The notes beneath the pieces are model-generated. The model did no database searches and was not told where the DNA came from. It saw only the letters and a list, made by a program, of their open reading frames with translations. Of a stretch of 64,000 nucleotides of DNA, positions 1-7,929 are shown piece by piece (position 1 is the stretch's first letter; the number at the start of each line of letters is the position of its first letter). The DNA comes from Dyadobacter sp. GTDB lineage: Bacteria; Bacteroidota; Bacteroidia; Cytophagales; Spirosomataceae. Location: assembly GCF_017744695.1 (NCBI RefSeq), contig NZ_JAGIAS010000009.1:248001-312000 (forward strand). Reading direction: 5' to 3'. A program made the translations under genes and the position numbers.

Positions 1-113
1 TCAGCGTTTAGGCTCACTCGCCCTGTTTTGATCTTTGTTCAGCCGTGTTAATGGACTTCGAAGCGCGGAGGGAGAATGCTATATCGTCAATAAAATTTTA
101 AGAATTCCTCGTT

Positions 114-1238
114 GTGCAATTCTCTTTGTTTGATGTCATCGTCTTGATCGGGGTACTTCAAGGTCTAATTGTGAGTATCCAGCTCTTTCGTCGTAATCGG
201 AGCAGCGCGGACCAGTTGCTGGCCTGGATTTTAATTACGACTGTCCTTTTGAACTGTAAAATATTGCTGCATACACTGGGCCTTTGGAATACTCGTTTTT
301 TTCGCTATTTCCCGTTGGCTGTCGACCTGACTATCCAACCACTGCTGTATTTGTACGTAGTTTCTATTACCGGGTCCTCACCCAAACTCCCGCGACGGGC
401 CATACTCCACCTTTTACCTTCTTTCTTGTTAATGGCTCACGCTTTACTGGTGTATGTGTGCGTGCTGCCGCTTGACGACTTTTCAGAGAAGAGTAAGGTA
501 GCTGCCGCGCTTGCCTATAATTCTGTCAAAGAAATTGAAGACTACTTGTCTGTTTTCTCCTTTGGGATCTATTTGTTTCTCAGTATCAGGCGTCTGAAAA
601 TGTACAGATCCTGGCTGAATGATACGATCTCTGATAGCTCATACCCGACCTACGGTTGGTTGAGAAATCTGTTGCTGCTCATAAGCGGATTAACGATACT
701 ATTACTCGCCAACATTACGCTGGATTATGGAATCAACTACGGGCAAGCCAATTTTTTCCATTGGCAGTTGTTTTATTTTCTGATGACGGTGATCATCTAT
801 TACATCGGTTTTCAGGCAAGCAAACAAACGAATTTGCCTCTGCAAGCAACTGTCATTGTGAGTAAGGCAGACCAGATCGCGCCGGTGTCGCCGGAAAAAC
901 TTCCGCAGATTTACACGGCGATTGAAGTGTTATTGGAAAAAGAGAAGATATATCGAAATCCAACGATCACGCTTACAGAAATGGCCCGGCGACTGGACGT
1001 ATCGCCCAACGTATTGTCTTTCACAATCAGTAAGTGTTACGAAAAGAGCTTTCGCGACCTTATCAATGAACACCGGGTAGAGGAAGTAAAAGACAAGCTT
1101 GTTAGTGGTCGTTTATCCCACCTGTCGATTCTCGGAATCGCGTTGGACTCGGGTTTTAATTCCGAAGCGAGCTTCTACCGGGTGTTCAAAAAACACACCA
1201 ACTGCTCCCCCAAAGAGTTCCAGGAGCAGCACAGCTAA
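114..1238 (+). CDS. Membrane-anchored AraC-family transcriptional regulator
   Basis: Predicted DNA-binding regulator with a membrane sensor half. About the first 240 residues form a series of hydrophobic segments (roughly six or seven helices), followed by a linker and a C-terminal AraC helix-turn-helix domain at about residues 275-370. The signature end of the second HTH is visible (SILGIALDSGFNSEASFYRVFKKHTNCSP). The start is GTG at 114, because the hydrophobic first helix (FSLFDVIVLIGVLQG) begins there. Proteins of this build are common in Bacteroidota and probably read a membrane or extracellular cue, but the ligand and target genes cannot be deduced. The gene stands alone and is followed by a perfect hairpin. 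It may control the downstream hydrolases, but nothing in the sequence shows this. Confidence 0.85.
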   Translation: MQFSLFDVIVLIGVLQGLIVSIQLFRRNRSSADQLLAWILITTVLLNCKILLHTLGLWNTRFFRYFPLAVDLTIQPLLYLYVVSITGSSPKLPRRAILHLLPSFLLMAHALLVYVCVLPLDDFSEKSKVAAALAYNSVKEIEDYLSVFSFGIYLFLSIRRLKMYRSWLNDTISDSSYPTYGWLRNLLLLISGLTILLLANITLDYGINYGQANFFHWQLFYFLMTVIIYYIGFQASKQTNLPLQATVIVSKADQIAPVSPEKLPQIYTAIEVLLEKEKIYRNPTITLTEMARRLDVSPNVLSFTISKCYEKSFRDLINEHRVEEVKDKLVSGRLSHLSILGIALDSGFNSEASFYRVFKKHTNCSPKEFQEQHS

Positions 1239-1280
1239 GCTCTCACCTTACATTTTGCTAGTACAAAACGCTTTGTAACG

Positions 1281-1306
1281 ACCTCTCAAATTTCATTTTG
1301 AGAGGT
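1281..1306. terminator. Hairpin, probable terminator after the AraC gene
   Basis: A perfect 10-bp stem (ACCTCTCAAA / TTTGAGAGGT) with a 6-nt loop lies 43 bp after the AraC stop codon. No long T tract follows, only TTCC and later TTTTG, so termination efficiency is uncertain. Confidence 0.6.
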
Positions 1307-1392
1307 TTCCTGGCATTTTGTTCCCTTGTTTTACAGAAAAATCGATGGGTACACGTTTGCCCGGAGCAACTAATTTCTCAACCGTCTTAGCT

Positions 1393-2202
1393 ATGAACAA
1401 ACTATTTTACGTCCCGTTGCTTGCACTATTAAGTACCGGCTTTTATAATAAGGGCAGCTACACCGAAAAAGCCATCAACAAGGAAGCGGGGCATGTGATA
1501 ATGGCCGTTGTGGCACACCCGGATGATGAGCTGTTGATGGGAGCCCTATTGAGTCACTATGCTGCCCGGGGAGTGAAGGTCCGCGTTGTAGTGGCAACAA
1601 ACGGTGCTTTGGGGCAAACAGATTTTTATAAAGTCCCCGAAGGCAAAACATTAGTGGAGATCAGACGGGACGAAATGTCTTGTTCCGGCAATGTCCTGGG
1701 ACTTGAAAAACCAATATGGTTAGGTCTTCCAGACCAACTATTGGCAAGCGAAGGTAAATTACAGAGCCAAATTGACTTGCTACGATACAAAATTGATTCT
1801 CTGTTTCAGCTTTATCAGCCAGATGCAGTGCTCACTTTCGGAGCCGCAGGTATGACCGGGCACCCGGACCATAGATTGATCGGAAACATTGTAACGGAAG
1901 TATTTGAATCCAGATCCTGGCCATGGAAACCGAAACTGTATTATCCGGCGCTTCCAACAGGAAGTATCAATGAACAGAGCTGGGCAACTTATTTAACTGT
2001 TGATTCATCACACCTCACCGTGCGTATCAGCCTGGATAGTATCGACTACGTAAGGTTGGGGCGCGCCTACCAATGTCATAAAAGCCAGTACAGGGAGTCT
2101 GTAAGGACCAAACTCCCCATTTTTATGAAGAATGTCCAGAAAGGGCAGGTGCTGCTCCGCCCGTTTTCGTCGGCAGGGCCATTGAAAAATTCGTTGTTTT
2201 AA
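1393..2202 (+). CDS. PIG-L family N-acetylglucosaminyl deacetylase-like hydrolase
   Basis: Predicted zinc-dependent de-N-acetylase of the PIG-L/LmbE family. The metal-binding motif AHPDDE lies about 40 residues in, and the second motif GHPDH about 150 residues in, as in the family. The frame is open from a TTG at 1318, but ATG 1393 is preferred because it opens a hydrophobic export signal (MNKLFYVPLLALLSTGF). The length of about 270 residues fits the family. The protein is probably exported to the periplasm or outer surface and would remove acetyl groups from amino sugars or related substrates; the actual substrate is unknown. It lies 20 bp upstream of a serine hydrolase gene, so the two are probably cotranscribed. 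Confidence 0.85.
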   Translation: MNKLFYVPLLALLSTGFYNKGSYTEKAINKEAGHVIMAVVAHPDDELLMGALLSHYAARGVKVRVVVATNGALGQTDFYKVPEGKTLVEIRRDEMSCSGNVLGLEKPIWLGLPDQLLASEGKLQSQIDLLRYKIDSLFQLYQPDAVLTFGAAGMTGHPDHRLIGNIVTEVFESRSWPWKPKLYYPALPTGSINEQSWATYLTVDSSHLTVRISLDSIDYVRLGRAYQCHKSQYRESVRTKLPIFMKNVQKGQVLLRPFSSAGPLKNSLF

Positions 2203-2222
2203 ACCTTTTACCCCAACCAGCC

Positions 2223-3254
2223 ATGAAGAAGATCGCTTTCATTCTTGTATTTCTGTTCATCGTACAGCAAGCTTTTTCACAATATCAGCAAATTAATATT
2301 CCGGCAGACTCTACGCTCAAAAGGCTCATGCACGAGCATAAGGTCCCGGCATTGGCGATCGGGGTGATAGAGAATAGCCAGGTTTCCCAGACCAAAGTAT
2401 TGGGCGAATTGAGGAAGGGGACGCCCGCCCCTTCAAATGCTATTTTTCAGGTGGCTTCACTAACAAAGCCTGTTACCGAAATGACGACTTTGCGTCTGGT
2501 CAGCAAGGGGTTGTGGGATTTGGATGAACCACTGTTCCATTATTGGACCGATCCGCAGGTAGCGGATGACCCACGCCACAAGCGATTAACAACCAGGCAC
2601 GTTATCTCACATCAAACGGGATTTGTGAATTGGAGATGGTTACACAAGAGTGGCAAGCTGACCTTTGATTTTGAACCAGGAACGCAAACGCAATATTCCG
2701 GGGAAGGACTTGAATATTTGAAACAGGCACTGGTAAACAGGTTCAAGTTGCCGTTTGAGGAAATCGTCAGAAAATATCTTCTCAAACCCGACAAAATGGT
2801 CGACACCCGATTCTACTGGGATGAAGATATGGACCAGGACCGGTTTGCAGTAGCGCACGACCGTAATCGAGAACCGCTTCCGATTAAAAAGTATACGCAA
2901 CCTTCCGCCGCAGATTTGCTGATGACCACTATTGCCGACTATACCCGGTTTGGAGCCAACGTATTGAATAAAAAAGAATTAAATAGCCACGTGTATAGCG
3001 AAATGATCACGTTTCAAGATAAAAAGCACACATATGGGTTGGGATGGCAGCTTTTTAAAGGCCTGAAAAGCGACGAATTTGTGATAATGCATTCCGGGGC
3101 CGATCCCGGTGTACGGACTATCATTATACTATTGCCAAAGTCGCAGAGAGGGATAGTACTATTCACCAACAGCGATAACGGCATGTCATTGATCAAAAAT
3201 ATTCTGAGTCTGTCACTCGATCTGGGTGATGAAATAATTGAGCGTGCGAAATAA
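2223..3254 (+). CDS. Serine hydrolase of the beta-lactamase/penicillin-binding (class C-like) family
   Basis: Exported serine hydrolase with signal peptide MKKIAFILVFLFIVQQAFSQ. The nucleophile motif SLTK has serine at residue 79 and lysine at 82. A tyrosine motif follows (QYSGEGLEYL), and HSGADPG near the C-terminus takes the place of the KTG box. The family includes esterases, D-aminopeptidases and beta-lactam-interacting enzymes, so a resistance role should not be assumed. At 343 residues it is a single beta-lactamase-fold domain with no extra C-terminal domain. It begins 20 bp after the PIG-L gene and probably shares its transcript. Confidence 0.85.
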   Translation: MKKIAFILVFLFIVQQAFSQYQQINIPADSTLKRLMHEHKVPALAIGVIENSQVSQTKVLGELRKGTPAPSNAIFQVASLTKPVTEMTTLRLVSKGLWDLDEPLFHYWTDPQVADDPRHKRLTTRHVISHQTGFVNWRWLHKSGKLTFDFEPGTQTQYSGEGLEYLKQALVNRFKLPFEEIVRKYLLKPDKMVDTRFYWDEDMDQDRFAVAHDRNREPLPIKKYTQPSAADLLMTTIADYTRFGANVLNKKELNSHVYSEMITFQDKKHTYGLGWQLFKGLKSDEFVIMHSGADPGVRTIIILLPKSQRGIVLFTNSDNGMSLIKNILSLSLDLGDEIIERAK

Positions 3255-3577
3255 GCTTCTTCATTTTTGGGCTTGTAATAAAATAGCTTCGATGCTTTCT
3301 TTGAAGCCATTAGACTAATCGGATTTGCCAGGGAATGGAAATCAAGATGAAACTGACCACCTAATTTTAAATTTCTCCTGCCCTGAAGGTGGCAAAACGA
3401 ACTGAATTTAAAGCTTAAAAAAGGAGTGATGTACCCCCTTGCCGACAGCGCATTAACGTTCGCTGGCCGCGACCGATACTTCCAACTAAACCACCTTTAA
3501 ATGAGTCCGGTAAACAGAATAGTCTTAATTGGATCTCTACTGATATGTCGATAAATCTTCCAAAACCAGACCGGCTG
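3255..3577. other. Intergenic stretch, no confident gene
   Basis: This 323-bp stretch separates the serine hydrolase from a small lipoprotein gene. The only coding-like signal is a 23-codon frame at 3429-3500 (MYPLADSAL...) preceded by AAAAAAGGAG, an unusually good Shine-Dalgarno match for this phylum. No homology is recognised. No strong terminator is visible. Confidence 0.4.
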
Positions 3578-3925
3578 ATGAAAAGCCTTTTATTCACCGG
3601 TATATGCATGCTGAATTTCCTAAATTGTAAGGAAGATAAAATTAGTTCAGTAGCACTGGATTGTTATTCTGGGTACGAAGGGTTAACACGTGACGAATAT
3701 GTAGTCGATGTTCCGGTAACAGTACAATTAAGCGGCGGATTAGCCAGCGGTAGCCAACTGATTGCGTCCAATGGCGTTGCTTGGGGCGGGTGCAATCTTC
3801 CGAAACAATTTATGCAAGATAGTTTAGCCATCTACGTGACGGGTTATTTTTTGGCTTCTAAGACCCTTGAAACAATGAATTTGACTCCTTTACCTTTTGT
3901 AGTTACTTCCGCAAAACTCAGATAA
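3578..3925 (+). CDS. Small putative lipoprotein of unknown function
   Basis: A 115-residue protein that I do not recognise. ATG 3578 is chosen over ATG 3545 because it opens a lipoprotein-type signal (MKSLLFTGICMLNFLNC) with the probable lipidated cysteine at residue 17. The mature part has four further cysteines or fewer, no repeats and no clear catalytic motif. It contains PVTVQLSGGLASGSQ, which has a beta-rich look. It is flanked by 323 bp and about 220 bp of mostly non-coding DNA and seems to be a single-gene unit. The confidence reflects the clean signal peptide and the absence of any recognised family. Confidence 0.5.
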   Translation: MKSLLFTGICMLNFLNCKEDKISSVALDCYSGYEGLTRDEYVVDVPVTVQLSGGLASGSQLIASNGVAWGGCNLPKQFMQDSLAIYVTGYFLASKTLETMNLTPLPFVVTSAKLR

Positions 3926-3972
3926 TGGCGATCGATTTTCTAATCGCATTAATACCGCATCGAATGATTTAG

Positions 3973-4110
3973 TTGAGCAGGGATATTGTGGCCAATACAA
4001 TCCGAAATGCCGGGGTCAGCCCAAATCAAAATGCGGTGGTCGGTAGCTTCGAATCCTCCCATTTGAAAAGATATTCTGACAAATATTTAAAAGTTACCGG
4101 ATTTTCATAG
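3973..4110 (+). pseudogene. Possible coding remnant upstream of the sensor kinase
   Basis: An open stretch from a TAG at 3970 to a TAG at 4108 reads LSRDIVANTIRNAGVSPNQN and continues to LKRYSDKYLKVTGFS. It has protein-like composition but no ATG and no ribosome site, which looks like the 3' end of a decayed gene. The family is not recognised. It could also be chance. Confidence 0.25.
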
Positions 4111-4146
4111 ATTAACTGTGGGTTACATTATACGCTCAATCATGCT

Positions 4147-7100
4147 ATGAATACTTCCGGCGTAAAGTGGCTGCGTTCGGCTATTTTTTTTCTTGGATTA
4201 TCGTTAGAAAGTTTGTTTAAACCGGCAGTCGCGCAGAACTACGTGATCACCAAACTCAAACTTTTTCCTGACCGGGATGAAGTGCTGATCAAAGATGTAG
4301 CTACGGATAGTAAAGGATTCGTATGGTTTCTGACCAACGGTGAAATATACCGGTACGACGGTTACCGATCGCTCGATATTTTAAAAACGATCGCAGACCA
4401 GGTTCATACGACGGACATGCCACAGCACATTCTCATCGATAAGCACGACAGGTTATGGATGACCGGCAACGCCAACCTCAGCTACCTTGATCTGAGGAAC
4501 TGGAAGGTACATACGGTAGCGTCGTCCCTGCTGCCACCGGTTCAGGACCGCGTAGTATACTCGATTACCGAGCTGGCCGATTCGACCGTTGCCGTGGCCT
4601 ACGAAAACGGGCATTTACTGCTGGTGAAAGGAAACCGGTTCTTCCGGGTAGACGATCTGTTTGAGCTAGGTAAAAAATCGAGCAATAAATTGTCTCCGAG
4701 GGGGATGACGGTCTGGAAAAATAAGATTTGGGTGGGTACGACTGGCGGCAGTCTGTTGTCTATCGACCCTGCCAGGGGTTACAGAACGCAAATCAGGAAA
4801 TTGCCGGGAGAGGACAGTTATGTGAGAACGCTGATAGGCTGTTCGGATACGCTGTTTGTGGATGTTCCCGATGGTGTCAATATCCGGTTGGAGGAAGGTT
4901 TCGCCCGACAAATGCGGCCGCGGGGCTTTGAGCTGTCGGAGGACAAGTATTTTGTATTGAAAGAAGGAACGGACATGCACGTTTACGCCGAAGATGATGC
5001 TTTGTGCGTGATGGATCCTGCGTTAGGCTTGCGCCAGAGGCTGAAAATCCCGACCAAACGCAAGTTCAGGACCGTAGCCGCGGAGATCACCAGGAGTGAA
5101 ATTTTGCTCGGAACAGAAGAGGGGATATTTGTGGCTTATCCTAAAACAAAAGGACTTTCGGAACTAAACATAGCCAATTCCGGGCCTAATACAAGCGTGC
5201 GGGGCATGCATGTTTACCCGGATGGCTCGCTCTTCTATGGCACGTATAGCGGGGCGGGGTATGTGGATGCTGGCGGAAAAGCTATTGCATTTCCCGAATT
5301 GAAGCATGCCTACACGATGTTCCCCATGAACGATAATGAGCTGCTGGTTGGCACAGAAGGCGGATTCCTGAAAGTATTCAACAGGCGGGAGCGGAGGATT
5401 GAACCTCTCCAATATAGCCTCGCTCCTAATGCGCGGGCGAAGTACATGGCGCACCTTCCGATTTACGTGATGTGCCTGGGTGAAACAGCGGACAATTTCC
5501 TGATAGGTGGAATGAACGGGCTCTGGCTGCTGAATAAAAAGAGCCGGCAACTCGACCGTTATGAACTTACCGGCGGCTCGCCCCATGCACTCGATCTGCA
5601 GATCAGGCATATACAACAGCTCTCCGGGGAACAGCTGCTGCTGAGCACCAACCTGGGGCTTTTTGAGTTAAAACAGGGAAGACTATTGAAAAAATACCCG
5701 AAGTCGGGGAATACCGGCGTTTACAAGGTGATCGCCGATGGTAATAAGCTATGGGTCGCTACGCAGGGGGCGGGGCTGGTAGTGATGGACAGCAATGGCC
5801 GCGCGTTACAGCAGTTGACTACTGAAAATGGTCTCAGCAACAATTTGGTTTACAGTTTGGAACGGGTAAGTGATGTGATGATCCTGGGTACTGCCGACGG
5901 GTTGAATCTTGTGGATGGACAGCAGCGTGTGCGGCGCATTGGTATGGCGGAGGGATTGAGTCAATCGGAATTCAATTCGGGTGCCTCCTTTGTGGATAAG
6001 ACGCGGAAGCGCGTATATGTGGGAGGGTTAATGGGTTACACCGTTTTGAATATGAACCATAATTGGTTCGACAAAAATGACCAGCTCGATAGCTATGTGA
6101 CCGAGATTCATACTTCCACCGGCAAAGCCGGGCAGAGAGTCAGGGATTATAGCTGGCCTTACCGCGGAGAGACGCAGCTATCGCTCGATCACAACCAAAG
6201 CCTGACCGCATTGTATGTAGGCACCCCCGGCAACTACCGTGCCAACAGCCAGGTGACATATGCGCTGAATGATGGCGACTGGGAGCCGCTCATACGCGGG
6301 CAGTTTATTTCGCTCATCGAGCCATCGCCAGGAACGTACAAACTTAATTTGCGAACCCGGAGCTTCGGTTTGGAAAGCAAACAGAATGTAGTGACGGTCA
6401 TCAAAAAGCCACATTTTTCACAGACCTGGTGGTTCCGTGGATTACTCGGGCTGTGCGCAGTGGCTATCGTAGTGGCATGGTACCACAGCCGCATCGCGAA
6501 GATCCGCCGCGAGCAGGATATCCGTAACCGCATCGCAGCGGACCTGCATGATGAAGTGGGTAGTTCGCTGACGAGGATTTTTTTTCAGGCGAGTACGCTG
6601 GTTAGTAGTCCGGCGGCCGGCGATCCGGCGGCCGGCGATCCGGCGGCCGGCGATCCGGTGGCCGGCAGTCCGGTGGCCGCTGGTCGGTTAACTACCGGTG
6701 AACAGGAAGCAGCCGAGCGGCAAAGCAGGCAATTGGAGCTGATCGCCGACACGAGCAAACAGGCCCTTTTAACGATGAGTGACATGGTATGGTCTATCGA
6801 CTCGCGGTTTGATACCATGAAAGATTTGGTGATCCGGATGAAGGATTATGTGTACAGGCTCAAAGAGGAACTGGAATTTAAATACCGGTTTGAGGAAGGC
6901 GCGGAGGTAGAATCGGGCAAAGTTTCCCAAGCCGTCCGGCAGAACCTTTTCCTTATTTTTAAGGAAGCCCTGATAAACGCCATCAAATATAGCGACGGGA
7001 CTGAAATTCTGATTTCATTGCATGTTGAACCGGTTATCAGGTTGACTCTATCTAACGGCTACCTGCCAAAACCGGCCACTCCGGGTGGACGCCAGGGAGG

Positions 7101-7218
7101 GCGAGGGCTGGAAAATATGGAATTGCGCGCCGGAAAAATCGGGGGAAAGCTTTCGGTGAGTGATGCGGGAGGCATTTTTCGAATTGTTTTCGAGATACCA
7201 CCCAAAAGGGGGATATAA
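4147..7218 (+). CDS. Two-component sensor: ligand-binding beta-propeller, Y_Y_Y domain and HisKA_3 histidine kinase
   Basis: Exported N-terminal signal (about residues 1-30), then a long periplasmic region of two-component-regulator propeller repeats recognisable by units such as DSKGFVWFLTNGEIYRYDG. A Y_Y_Y-like beta-sandwich lies at about 680-750, and one membrane helix at about 761-780 (WWFRGLLGLCAVAIVVAWYH). The kinase core is of the NarX/HisKA_3 type, with the phospho-accepting His at residue 801 in DLHDEVGSS and an HATPase domain ending GGRGLENMELRAGKIGG. Unlike the hybrid sensor at 39970, it has no receiver or AraC part. Its partner is the LuxR-type regulator starting 30 bp downstream. 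A 15-bp tandem repeat (6610-6684) inserts about 25 Pro/Ala/Gly/Asp residues after the H-box. The ligand is unknown; related propeller sensors detect carbohydrates or other extracellular cues. Confidence 0.9.
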   Translation: MNTSGVKWLRSAIFFLGLSLESLFKPAVAQNYVITKLKLFPDRDEVLIKDVATDSKGFVWFLTNGEIYRYDGYRSLDILKTIADQVHTTDMPQHILIDKHDRLWMTGNANLSYLDLRNWKVHTVASSLLPPVQDRVVYSITELADSTVAVAYENGHLLLVKGNRFFRVDDLFELGKKSSNKLSPRGMTVWKNKIWVGTTGGSLLSIDPARGYRTQIRKLPGEDSYVRTLIGCSDTLFVDVPDGVNIRLEEGFARQMRPRGFELSEDKYFVLKEGTDMHVYAEDDALCVMDPALGLRQRLKIPTKRKFRTVAAEITRSEILLGTEEGIFVAYPKTKGLSELNIANSGPNTSVRGMHVYPDGSLFYGTYSGAGYVDAGGKAIAFPELKHAYTMFPMNDNELLVGTEGGFLKVFNRRERRIEPLQYSLAPNARAKYMAHLPIYVMCLGETADNFLIGGMNGLWLLNKKSRQLDRYELTGGSPHALDLQIRHIQQLSGEQLLLSTNLGLFELKQGRLLKKYPKSGNTGVYKVIADGNKLWVATQGAGLVVMDSNGRALQQLTTENGLSNNLVYSLERVSDVMILGTADGLNLVDGQQRVRRIGMAEGLSQSEFNSGASFVDKTRKRVYVGGLMGYTVLNMNHNWFDKNDQLDSYVTEIHTSTGKAGQRVRDYSWPYRGETQLSLDHNQSLTALYVGTPGNYRANSQVTYALNDGDWEPLIRGQFISLIEPSPGTYKLNLRTRSFGLESKQNVVTVIKKPHFSQTWWFRGLLGLCAVAIVVAWYHSRIAKIRREQDIRNRIAADLHDEVGSSLTRIFFQASTLVSSPAAGDPAAGDPAAGDPVAGSPVAAGRLTTGEQEAAERQSRQLELIADTSKQALLTMSDMVWSIDSRFDTMKDLVIRMKDYVYRLKEELEFKYRFEEGAEVESGKVSQAVRQNLFLIFKEALINAIKYSDGTEILISLHVEPVIRLTLSNGYLPKPATPGGRQGGRGLENMELRAGKIGGKLSVSDAGGIFRIVFEIPPKRGI
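6610..6684 (+). repeat. Five in-frame 15-bp tandem repeats inside the kinase core
   Basis: Unit CCGGCGGCCGGCGAT occurs three times exactly (6610-6654) and twice in diverged form (6655-6684). It encodes PAAGD-type pentapeptides at about residues 822-846 of the sensor kinase. Because the unit is a multiple of three, copy-number change would alter linker length without breaking the frame. Confidence 0.9.
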
Positions 7219-7236
7219 ACTGAAAGAGCCGTAGCC

Positions 7237-7244
7237 TAGATTTG
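7237..7244 (+). promoter_or_regulatory. Candidate -7 element of the response regulator gene
   Basis: TAGATTTG matches the Bacteroidota -7 consensus TAnnTTTG and ends only 4 nt before the ATG at 7249. Transcription from it would begin at or within a few bases of the start codon, giving a leaderless message. No clear -33 TTTG is seen upstream, since that area is the end of the kinase gene. Confidence 0.35.
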
Positions 7245-7248
7245 TGTA

Positions 7249-7869
7249 ATGATACGATTGGGCATTATTGAAGACGACGATGAGATCAGGCGTATGCTGG
7301 ACCAGTACCTGGGGACCCAGCCGGGCATTATCGTTTTATTATCGGCGCCGTCGGTAGAGTCGTTTTTTGAACAATGGAACGATGCCATCTACCTGGATAT
7401 CGTCTTGTCCGATATCGGCCTGCCGGGGGAGTCGGGCATCAAGGGCATTTCGCGTATTAAACGACGGGCTCCTAAATGCAGTGTGATGATGCTCACAGTG
7501 TACGACGATGCGAGCCGCATCTTCCAGGCATTGTGCAATGGCGCAACGGGTTATTTGCTGAAACAAACACCTTTACCGCAGATCAAAGAGGCGGTAACAT
7601 CCTTGTATCAGGGCGGTGCGCCGATGTCGCCAGGTATAGCGCGGAAGGTGGTTGAGTATTTCAATCCCAAAAATGCAGGTCAGCTGTCGGACAACCTGAC
7701 GCCCCGGGAATCACAAATCGTCCTGGCGATTGAAGAAGGCCTTACCAACAAGGAAGTGGCTATTCGAATGGACATTTCCCTGGAAACTGTAAAATATCAC
7801 ATTAAGAATATCTACGAAAAGCTTCAGGTAAACAGCCGCCACGCGCTCATTAGCCGCAAATACAAGTAA
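7249..7869 (+). CDS. NarL/LuxR-family response regulator
   Basis: Receiver domain at residues 1-120 with acidic pocket IEDDDE and phospho-accepting Asp55 (VLSDIGLPG), then a LuxR-type helix-turn-helix at about 145-206. The HTH signature is LTPRESQIVLAIEEGLTNKE followed by VKYHIKNIYEKLQVNSR. At 206 residues it has the standard length for the family. It follows the HisKA_3 kinase by 30 bp, and HisKA_3 kinases usually pair with NarL-type regulators, so the two form a cognate pair. A plausible target is the beta-helix surface protein gene 60 bp downstream, but no operator was identified. Confidence 0.93.
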   Translation: MIRLGIIEDDDEIRRMLDQYLGTQPGIIVLLSAPSVESFFEQWNDAIYLDIVLSDIGLPGESGIKGISRIKRRAPKCSVMMLTVYDDASRIFQALCNGATGYLLKQTPLPQIKEAVTSLYQGGAPMSPGIARKVVEYFNPKNAGQLSDNLTPRESQIVLAIEEGLTNKEVAIRMDISLETVKYHIKNIYEKLQVNSRHALISRKYK

Positions 7870-7929
7870 ACCCACCCCCCCAAAAGAGGGATACCCTGGT
7901 AACCGCGAATTGATTCACTTTGCGATACT

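Noticed and set aside
2223..3254. Antibiotic-resistance beta-lactamase
   Set aside because: The SxxK motif is shared by many esterases and peptidases, and the final motif is HSG instead of KTG, so resistance is not supported.
6585..6818. Minus-strand frame rich in Gly-Ser-Pro-Ala
   Set aside because: It is the antisense reading of the 15-bp tandem repeat inside the kinase gene.
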